From Eutypa lata (Eukaryota; Ascomycota; Sordariomycetes; Xylariales; Diatrypaceae): a stretch of 64,000 nt of DNA. The notes under the pieces are model-generated. The model searched no databases, was not told the origin of the DNA, and worked only from the letters and a program-made list of their open reading frames with translations. Location of the stretch: assembly GCA_022661535.1 (NCBI GenBank), contig JAKULF010000001.1:1488001-1552000 (forward strand), in the 5' to 3' direction. Numbering within the stretch: the stretch's first letter is position 1; every line of letters starts with the position of its first letter. Position numbers and translations under genes: made by a program. Shown in pieces: positions 52,690 through 62,900 of the stretch.

Positions 52690-55600
52690 AACTTGATACC
52701 ACATCACTCACTGCTAAACAAACTCCATCAGTTGCAAAACAAAAACAAAAAGACCAACGTTTTTTATCTAATGGCAGCACCCGTTTTTTTTCCTTTCTGG
52801 CAGTTTCAGGTCAAACTTGACGGCACTAATGAGGGAAAGATACCGGAACTAGTTTTTTCTTCTTATCTTTGACGAGTGACATTCGTGCAATGGACATTGG
52901 TCATTTGATAGATGAGCTGGGGAAGGGGAATGCCCTGTGCAGTCAAGAGGAGTGGACTTAATCGTTATTCCGCCTGTGGCTACCGGACGGATATTGGCTG
53001 TCATAGAACAAAAGATAGCAAAATGCTCACTTTGTGCCTGCGTATCGTATCGTGTCTGTTTTGCCGTATAGTTGTGTCGTTTTTGCCTACAGAGCTTCTT
53101 TCATGCCTGTCGTAGTTAAGTAAGTTATTTTCGAACACTGCTGTAGATTCGTATGCCTATTCACTCTATTATCACCACTCCATCCTACGTCCTAGCTTGC
53201 GGTGGCTTCTATTGCACGCCTAATATACAAAACCAATACGGTATCGTCTCAAGTAACAAGCACTAGCATCAATGATAGAATTCGGCTAGTGTCCACGGTA
53301 AGAGTCCTACCTAGGCAAGCAAGGTGTGCAGAGATGTCAAACGAACCAACCAGATCATTCCTAGGGTTGCTGCAACTACCTCTAGATAGTTAGGTGGTCT
53401 CCTTGAATAACAATGGTAGAATGGCAAGCGGGAACGGGGAAGAAATGGGCTTAAAGCATACACAGGGATGCCGACAGCAGCTGTTTCAGAATTCTGTTCT
53501 TTTTATGTCGTTTTCTTCAGGGACGCTTAGCTCGTCACTACTCTAAAGTACCGAGCCAGCCAGCGTGCCAGCCAGGCCTGTAGGCCATGAGTGGCACTTT
53601 TCAAATACACAAAGGTTGGTGGAGCCCTAATTACTTAGCTACTATTACAAGTCTTAGCTTATCAGCTATACAATTGTAATCATCTAGTTAGCATTGCTAC
53701 TGTCTGTCTCTACACCTAGTTTGCAAGTGGTGTCTCGTTTTAGACCTGAAATACCTATCTAGTAGGCATATATGTACATAGACAAGCCGAAGAGGGGAAG
53801 GCATTTGTAGGCAACATCTTTTATTCTAGTAATCTAGCAAACTAAAGTCAGCTTCGATACATCCTGAGTATTGCTTTTTGTAATCATCTTTGCTGAGTTC
53901 TAAGCTGCTATCTTCGTACCGTCTTAAGAGGTTCTGTGATGATACCTCGCCAGCTCGTCTTCGGAGAGCCTGAAATATGTTCCTCCTTGGGCAGATTCAT
54001 TACTATTCTATATTTCAACTCTTGGATGTGGATAAGATGATGCGAATACGAGTGCGTCATTGAGTTTATCTATTGGTCACAGATTCTGTAGGAAGAACAA
54101 TATTGCTTTTTTATTTTATTTTATTTATTTACCTTTCGGATTTCTTTTCGTATTCGTATAGAGGCCCGCCGACCATACATGGCAACATCTGGTTATTACT
54201 GGCTGCTAGCCTCTGTAACTGAATTTTTTTCCCCCTACGCAGGTAGCTGAGATCTATTTTACGTTCTAATACTTGATTAGTCGGTTTAATATCAAACGCG
54301 CAAGCATCTTCGGTCTATATGTCACCCTGATGATTATAATGAGAACACCGCCTCGGGTTGAATCCGAGATTGGACAAAGGCCGTGTGATGAGGAGGTCAT
54401 GGCCTTTGCGTATAAATAAATACTGGACTGCGATCTCTAAAATAACACAATATTATTAACCACAACTTGTCGGGTACTTCGTACTTCTAAATGCCCCGAA
54501 TCTCGGAAACCTTCCGAGGGGTCGAGTTCGAATTTGGCTCACCTAATTCGGGAATAGCCCAGGGATGTAAGAATAATATTATCACAGATCAAGCTTAATA
54601 GATTGCCATGCACGAATCGGAATGTGGCAGACAGAAGTGAGCTTATAAATTATGAAGTCCTACTTATTACTTATGTATCAATACACATGGTGTTGATCAC
54701 CTACCATATCTATAAACAGATTCGTAGAGACTCGCTATCTACTGGGTGCGTATATCCTATGCTTGATTCTATATACTGGGGTCCTTTGCGGTGGAGCTCT
54801 TGTCGTTGAGATTACCTAGTCGGGGAATTAATCTGAAGTTTCTACGTTCGGATGGCCCGCGGGAGCTAATTAAGCGATTGGGTAGCGGCGCAGTGCTGAT
54901 CTACGTGTATGTACATAGATATACGTACATAGTTGTAGATTGCAGGGTCCTTCGGTAGGTAGGTTATTGTACCCAAATACCTTAGTCCAGTGGCTTTAGT
55001 CTCGAGAGGGAAAGGAAATGCAACAGTGATAAAGGAGATACCCAAATACCTATTATGTAGGCACAGATAGGTATACGAATAAGAGCATGAGGAGGCTTGC
55101 TTTGCATATCTTCTTAAGGGTGGGTGCACAAAAACGCTTGGATCTACAGATACTAGATGTGTAATATGCACGTATGCAGGGAGGAATCACTAGTAACTAG
55201 ATTAACGAGCCGTTGTGAAACGTAAATAAACCCCGGATTTTCCTTGACGTACCGAGACTGGAGCCGATTACATATATGTAGCTTACATATAATACCTAGG
55301 CAAAATACCGCAAGCGAGACCTAACAAAGCAGGTGGGATATTAAAAGGTAGTTTTTATCCATAAGAATCACAACTCCACCTTGAAATCTTTAAGTACCTA
55401 TATAGATCCTTACAAGAGACAGAGGGGTTCGACACTCCGTTTAGATCACCTGCTTGACTGTAGGCAAGACATATACTGTATTTTATGTGCTACAATATCT
55501 GCCTGTGTAGGTATGTACGTAGGAATGCTCGGTAGCGGACCGCTTAGAAGGGACGTGCCGTGATGGGCCAATGAACCAATCATCAATAAGCGTAGACTAA

Positions 55601-56284
55601 GTATATGTAAATGACGACCCTATTATTCGTGCTCGAGGAGGAAGAATGCCAATCCCTTCCCAAGGTCGTTAGCTCGCAGAACCGGCTTATAACTTCCCGG
55701 ATCGTTCCATGAGCCCAAGCGACATTTGATCCAGGTCATCGCGGCCCGCCTGATTCGTCAGAGCCCATCTTAGATTCGGGAACAACGTGCTTGCCGTGGC
55801 GTGTTTCCTTCTTCTATCTATGTAAGTTCTCGTCTAGTCACTTTCTACATACCTATCTTCGATTCCTTTGATCAGCACTAGTAGGGTATGCAAGACTAGC
55901 GCTCCTACTACTAACCACCTAGGGGATGCTGAGCTGAGTCGAGCTGAGCTACATACCTACGTAGGTAATAGGAGCCGCCGTCCATCTATCGCCATGTAAC
56001 TTGTACTATAAGACATATATATAGTGTTTCCTGCTACCCTCTCCCTTTTGATCTGCTCATATACCTTCCTTGCAGCCTTCGTGTTCCATATTTTGAACAC
56101 GCGCTGCTATCGACTGTACACCGTCTTCGGCTCTTCCTTTCGTACCGACTGAATTGGCGGCACGTCGTATCCACGCGGATAAGTGAGATAAGGGGTTGAA
56201 ATAAGACGAGAGAGAAGGAGAGCAAGGAAGAAAAAGAAGAAAAGAAGGATAGAGAAGAAGACGAAAATAGAGGGAAGGTTCAAC
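52690..56284. other. Long intergenic region without a supported gene
   Basis: About 3.6 kb of mostly AT-rich sequence. It carries several tacctaggtag-like words (53306, 54955, 55294), the perfect 14-bp palindrome tacctacgtaggta (about 55954-55967) and a purine-rich (GA) tract at about 56200-56280, immediately before the P450 start. Open frames of 60-100 codons here have no motif. Confidence 0.5.
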
Positions 56285-58380
56285 ATGGCGACCATCACGG
56301 AAACCCTACTCAACCTGGAAGCATGGCCCGCAAGCGTCTGGGTAGTCTTGTTGACCGGCCTCGCCACGCTGGCCACCCAGCTCTTCCGGAGACCGAGCCT
56401 ACCTAAGAACGCACCCGGGTGGTGGAAGGGAGAGGACTGGCCCATCGCAGGGGCCCTGCGGTTCTACTCGGCCCGCAGAGACTACTTCCGCAACGCCGTG
56501 AAGCACTCCTCGACCGGGAACTTCAGCTTCTACATCGGCAAGAAGCAGATCGTCGGCCTCTCGGGCCCGGAAGGTCGGAAGACGTTCTTCGACAGCCGGG
56601 ATCTGTCTTTCACTGAAGGGTAGGATAGACAACCCCCCTCTTCTTCTTCTTCTTCTTCTTCTTCTTCTTCTTCTTCTTCTTCTTCTTCTTCTTCTTCTTC
56701 TTCATTTGCCTCTGTGCTCACTTCGCTGTTATTTTCATCCATATTACCCTCCATGAAATGACCGAGCAACACAAAATATAACATTGCCCACTTTCCGTTT
56801 ATTAACAAAAAAAGCAGCTTCGCCGAGCTCTTCACGGGCCAGCCAATCCAGAGCGACATGGAAAGTTTCGTGCCATTCTTCAACAAGAGCCTGCTGTGGA
56901 TGATCAAGCGGGAGAACTTCGTGAAGAACCTGGACGTCCTGACGGGGGACACCCTGGCAGCCTACAAGAAACTGGCCGCCGCCGCACCCGCGTCCGCACC
57001 CGCGTCCAAAGCCGACCCGGAATCGGAATGGAAGGTCACGAACCCCTTCGACAGCATGTACCGCGTGGTGTACCAGCTGACGATGCGCACGGTGGGCGCG
57101 GACGACATCGCGGCGGACCCGGCGCTGCTGCGGCACACGCTGGCGCTGTTCGAGCGCTTCGAGACGAGCGGGTCCACCGCCAAGGTCGTCTTCCCCTGGT
57201 TCCCGACCCCGCGCCACCTGGTGCGGATGTGGACGGGCGCGCGGCTCGCCATGGTGTTCCAGCGGATCATCGACGGGCGGAAGAGGACCGGCAAGAAGGG
57301 CAATGACCCTCTCCAGTTCCTCATTGACCAGGGCGCTAGCATCAAGCATATCGTCGCGGTATGTTTTTGCTCGCTTCCTCCCCTCCTCTTTCTCTGTCTC
57401 TCTCTCTCTCGCCTCTCTCAAAGCTATTACTACATAGTGATCTCCTGTGAAATACCAGGGGATGACGAGCACATCTATAAACTTGACTTGCTCGAGAATT
57501 TCGCTTACTGATTTCCACCACCATCATTATCACTTACTCATCTTCTCCTCCCCACAGTTCCAAATCGGCGCCCTCTTCGCAGGGCAAATCAACAGCGGCA
57601 TCCACTCCTCCTGGATCCAGATCTACCTGGCCCTGGACCCGGACTGGAAAGCGCGAGTGCGGGCCGAGGTCGACGCGTCGGTCGCGCGGCACCGGACCTC
57701 GGCCGCCCAGACAGCCGCCGACGTCCTATCGGGGCTGACGATCGAGGACTGGGATTCCGACTTCCCGCTGGTGGACCTCTGCCTGCGCGAGTCGATCCGC
57801 ATGGGGCTGCCGGGCACCGGGTTCCGCAAGAACATCTCCGGCCGCGACGTCCCCATCGGCGCGACGGGCGAGGTCATCCCCCACGGCGCCTTCGCCGCCT
57901 ACCTCATGGACGACGTGAGCATGAACGCGGAGCTGTACACCGAGCCGGAGAGGTTCGATCCGGGCCGCTTTTCGGAGGGGAGGGCCGAGGATCGCAAGAT
58001 GCAGCATGGGTATGTGGGGTGGGGGTCGGGGCGGCATCCTTGCTGTGCGTAATTATTTGTTCTATTTCCCCTTACCTCCGTCTTTCTTTCTTTCCCCTTT
58101 TTTCTTCCCACTCTTTTCTTCCCATAATTTCAGTGAAATCAGACGAGGGGCCTCACTGATCTAACAAATCTTCCCATATGCAGTGGGCATGAAGTTCGCC
58201 AAGCTCGAGATCGCCATCATCACGGTGTACTTCAACGCGCTGTTCGACTTCGAGCTGTCGGACGCGGCGGGGAACCCAACGAGCGAACTGCCGGCGCCCG
58301 TCGACCGCAACCAGGTCCAGGCCGAGAGGCCGAAGAAGCCCGTCTATCTACGGTATAAGGTGAGGGAGGGGGCGCTTTAG
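56285..58380 (+). CDS. Cytochrome P450 monooxygenase
   Basis: Four exons, 56285-56619, 56818-57358, 57558-58044 and 58184-58380, encode 519 residues; introns are 198, 199 and 139 nt, all in phase. An N-terminal membrane anchor (VWVVLLTGLATLATQLF) precedes a basic/Pro-rich hinge (RRPSLPKNAP). The I-helix is AGQINSGIHSSW (about 300-311), the ExxR motif is ESIR (370-373), PERF follows at 422-425, and the heme loop GWGSGRHPC (446-454, Cys454) continues as LGMKFAKLE across the last intron. The protein should sit on the ER and use a P450 reductase. The usual I-helix threonine is absent (INSG), as in some CYP7/CYP8-like enzymes, so the chemistry may differ from classic hydroxylation. No other biosynthetic gene is next to it, so a specialised-metabolite cluster is not supported. 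Confidence 0.88.
56639..56703. repeat. TTC trinucleotide microsatellite in P450 intron 1
   Basis: About 21 uninterrupted TTC units (CTT phase at the left edge) in the first P450 intron, 20 nt from the donor. The antisense open frame it creates (poly-Glu) is an artefact. Confidence 0.9.
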
Positions 58381-58432
58381 CTGGAAACTTACCACCTATT
58401 CTAAGGGTTGATAGGATGGGATGGGGGTACAT

Positions 58433-58458
58433 GTAATAATAATAATAATAACAATAAT
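58433..58458. repeat. AAT/TAA trinucleotide microsatellite
   Basis: An interrupted (TAA)n run of about eight units, 55 bp downstream of the P450 stop codon, probably within its 3' UTR. Confidence 0.8.
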
Positions 58459-58960
58459 AGAAAAGAAAGACAGGAGTGTAGTGGACATATCTAATCTGTT
58501 CCATCGAGTGAGAGAATCTAGATTGACATAAACGTGCTCCCTACCTATGTGCGAATAGTAGGTCAAGAGGGAGGGGGAGCGCCAGCCTACATTGAGGACG
58601 CGCATATAGTCTGTTGCGCCAGTTTCGACTTCTCATCCAGAAACCGGAGGGATTCTGCGCTGACGTATTAGCGGCGGCCATGGATGCATGGAAGAGATGT
58701 CAAGAGGTGCAACACTAGAAAGCCAAGATAAGTAAGTACATATCTAAGTAGTCAGTCCAAGGGGCCCATATGGGCGGTTCGCGGAGTGGGAAGTAGGTCT
58801 AGTTCAAGATGGTACGTGGGATATATATATATACACACTAACAAGTTTTGAGCGATTTCGATGGCTAACCAAGTCACACATCACGTAGAAACACAAAGTA
58901 GCCAGCCAATAAATCGTGAAGCGCTTCTCTACAACATTCCAGAACGCTATCTAATATATA

Positions 58961-58990
58961 TGTATGTGTGTATGTATGTATGTATGTATA
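58961..58990. repeat. GTAT tetranucleotide microsatellite
   Basis: About six to seven copies of GTAT, slightly interrupted at the left (tgtatgtgtg), in intergenic DNA. Confidence 0.8.
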
Positions 58991-59987
58991 TGTAAACCCA
59001 TCGCGGAAAGTCCTACACCCAGCAAAGCAAAAAGAAACCTCTAGGTTAAGTTTGTTTCAACACGCTATGTATAAATAAGGTAGTGTGTGTGTATGTGTGT
59101 TGAGTCCGTTTGATACTGCAACCACGTAAGACGACCACTCACTTCGAGATTCTTCGACGGCTAAGCGGACATGGGGTTGGGGGGTATCTTGAGCAGCATT
59201 TCGACCAAATAAACGCCTCTTGAGTTTCGTGTTTCCCGTCCGTCTGCTCCCGTTGTGCTCCCCTTCAAAGCTCAAAGCTCTATATCGCCGATACCCTTGA
59301 GTTATTCCCTCCCTCCCTCTTACATCTCTCATCTCCCTAGCAGATTGCGCTGCCTACCTAATCATTCCACCACCACCTCCTCCTCCCGCTACTGCACCTT
59401 GTTCGTCCCGTGAATGCCGAAAACAAGATTATATACGAATGTCAAAACATGGAGAGAAAGAAGGAAAAAAAACAATGACCAAAGAACTCCAATAATGGTC
59501 AACGAATGCATGCCACCTTCCTTGGCTTCCTCGTTCGCTTGAAATTATCTTATGTTCGGCCGTATCAATGCGAATTCCGCCATCTTCTCACGTAGTACAG
59601 GCTTCGAGAATCAATAAATTACCATAAAAACAAATGAAATGATAAAAACCAAGCAGGGCATCGCGGAAGGACAGGCTATGCTGAACAGAAGCTGGCGCAA
59701 TGTATATTTCTCTACTTGAATTCCCGTGGTTGAATCGTGTGTCACGTTGTCGTCTTGGAATATGCGAATTAGAAAGTGGTATGTGAGTCGCCATATTAGT
59801 ACATGACATTGGGTTTGCGCCGGCGAATTGGCGTCTATGATATAAATTGGTGTTGGAACGAAATAGATATCGCTGATGATGGTAATTCCAGTAATTCCGA
59901 TCCAGGGTATATATATGATGTACAAGGTTGTAAGTCGTCTAGTCGTAATAAGGACGGGGCCTCAATTATATAGATGATTATATCAGA

Positions 59988-62900
59988 CTACTCGAGACTC
60001 TCTGAGTTCTTCCTAATCTCATCGTCATTCAGCGCTGTCATCCACAAACAACGCTCGGTGATGCCTTCGATCGGCTGAAACTGGTACAAGGTGCTTGCTT
60101 CAAGTAGACGCAGCAGTGTCTTCACCACAGACGCAGCAATACGCCAGCGCTCGAAGTTGACCAAGGGAGCCGTAGTCGGGGAACTCGCAATCTCCGACGG
60201 CCTCTGTGAGTTGAAAAGGAGATCGTGCGTGTAGATACCGACGAACGGAATACATCCGATATCGGGAGAATTTCCGCCGCTTTCCATCTCTGCTCGCAGG
60301 TTGTAAAAGTTCTTGGTGGGTGATACAAGTGATTCCAATTCAGACATAGTTCTCGCATCTCCCGGGGGGATCATGGCCCACGTCTTCGACAGCCTAGCGA
60401 CCTCAGTCGAGGTTAACGCGATGGCAATTTGACTCATGGTTGCGAAGTTGCGATACCTCCTGCAATGTGCTGCAATGTGAAGAAATTTGATAACACAACG
60501 GGCTCGCTCCTCGGCCTCTTGCGTAAGCACGATCTCGGATACTACCCATTTGACCATCACGTTGAACCGAGCGATGACAACTTCAACGCCGTGAGCATCA
60601 GTGTTACGGAGGAAATCCACCCATGAGCGGGGGTCGGTGTTGGCATTCTTCCACCGCATGTCAATCAGTTCCTTCCAGTCCACTTCATTGAGAGCATCTT
60701 TCTCGATCAAAGTAAATTGCTGGGCGAGGACTTCTGAGTCGAAGGCAAGTACAAAAGGTAGATGAACAGAAAACCTCTCTTTCGAATCTTCCTTAGGTTC
60801 CTTGGGTGGTAGCGGAGGATTTCGTGGAACCCCGTTTGAAGTTGATGAGTTTGTAAACCCTTCTAGGACACTATGGTACATTTCCACGGTAGGCGTAGCA
60901 TCGGGGGTTGGCGGCAGTGGCTTGCGAGACCATACTCGGGGTTCGCGAGGTTGGAGAGCAACATGGACATCTTCTGAAGACAACCGTAGGGCCGGTTTCG
61001 ACATTATTGTCCGTGACTGGTTGATGTTCTGTACAGCGGGAGCTTTTGGGGAAGTAGTTGGGGGCGTTCCAATGTGTTGATTGAGAGGTCTCTTCGGTGA
61101 AGGGGCTAGTCTTGGAGAAAACTCATCCATCTCAATCATGTCACCGGACATCTCAGAAGAGAGATCGGATCCTGCATCGCTCTCAACATCTAAGAATGAA
61201 TGGATGTCGCGAGACCTTGGTATCGTCTCACCAATTTTGATGTTGTCCATGCTCTGTGTTTTGTTGACAATCTCGTAGGAAGGATGGGGAGAAGAATTCG
61301 CTTCTGTCTCATCCAATTCATTCTCTGGAGTATCCGGACCTTGAAGTATAGACTGGTTCGCCCATTCATGCGTATTTGTCTTGCTGTGACCATCATCCGT
61401 CATCAATCCTCGTTCCAACAATGGAGTTGAATCATATGATTCCCTTGACGCGTCGGAGAAGAAGGAGGTTATCTCGGAGCCTCGAGGAACCTGAAGCTTG
61501 TCGGGTGACTCGGCACGACCATCCGAGACAGGAGACACAACAGCAACGTCTTCCTCAGCAACATGGAGGTTGCGGTGCTTACGCTTATCTTCTCTCCCTT
61601 GTTCACTTCCTACAGTCGACATTGGACTTATGCCTGCTTCTTCAAGCGCCTTTGGAGGAAGTTGTTGTAAATCCATGGAAAGCTTCAGGGCCTTCTTTTC
61701 ATATTTGCCTTCTAGCTTTAGCAAAGCAGACTCTACACCACCGTCGTCATCGTCGTCGGGAATCTGAGCCAGCTTTTGCGCTTCCGCTTCGAATGATGCC
61801 CGCAATGCTGGTTTCGACGAATGGGTACTAAAGAGAGACATCTTTTGCTTCGGTGTCTGCTCTGCAACAGCTCCAAGTGACAATACTTCGCCGCGGTTTT
61901 GTGAATAATCGCTGCTAACTACATTGACAAACCCACCAGAGCCGCGGATGGGGCTGCGTAAGTAGGAACTTCGGATAGACTCGGAATACGTCGTGAGTGA
62001 GCCGGCTGACCGTGTTCTATGCAGTGCGACGGCATCTAGGTCAGTGACATTTTTAGCACCCCGAAGGTCACCGCCCGGCATCCTGCGAAGGACTCTCAGT
62101 GGGGGAGGCTTGAACGCGTCCGACCTAATTGAGCCTTCCGAGCAAGTAGTGGTGGCATCAAAGCTCTTGACTGTCGATTCCACGGCGAACCCACTCTGAA
62201 ATGATGCCCACCTTCGATGGATTATGGATCCCTTAGACCGGTAACTGCGACTCGATGGTTGTCTCTTGTGCCGCATGATGTAGCTAGGCGGTGGCCTCTT
62301 CGGTGGATCCGGATTATCCACAGGTGATGGTTGTGACTTGGCACTGATGCTTGTCTCTTCGGATGGACGACTAGGAGCCCCTAAGGTCGCCAAGTCGGGG
62401 ATAAAAGGAGGAAGGGGGTCGGCAGGAACCGAATTCTTATGATGATGGCCGAGAATGAACGACGACCTCCGTGGAGTACCACCTGGTCTCACTAGCCCTG
62501 GTGGTGTGTTAGGAGGAGTAGGATCTGCAGTACCGGCAGGTAAGAAGCTGCTTGTGAATGCGGCAGTGCTTATAGGCGAGCTTGGCATGGGCAGAGCACC
62601 CGCCATTGCTGGGTGATGTGTAGGAATCGTCCCATCGACAATAACGATCGATTTACTTCCTGTTGTGATGGCGGCATCGCTGGTGGGTCTTTCCGTAGAC
62701 GCTGGTGAAAATTCAAAGGATGAATCTAAGTGCGCTACAGAATAATCCAAATCTTCGTTCCCGATCTTGATAGAGCCATTATGAGCCTCAGCCTCCGCCT
62801 CTGCTTCCGCTGCAGCATCTTCTCGGACAGCCTTCTTGAAATCTTCTGAGGCCGAGGCACCAAGGAGATCAATGCGGACAGGATGGCGGACACCCTCCAC

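Larger units (their letters stand above)
58381..59987. other. Convergent intergenic region with microsatellites
   Basis: About 1.6 kb between the 3' ends of the P450 and LTE1 genes. It contains a TAA-type run (58433-58458), a TATG run (about 58961-58990), a short TA run (58821-58832) and no supported gene. Confidence 0.5.

Noticed and set aside
56530..56952. Minus-strand open frame with a long poly-glutamate run
   Set aside because: It is the antisense of the TTC microsatellite in P450 intron 1 and overlaps spliced P450 exons.
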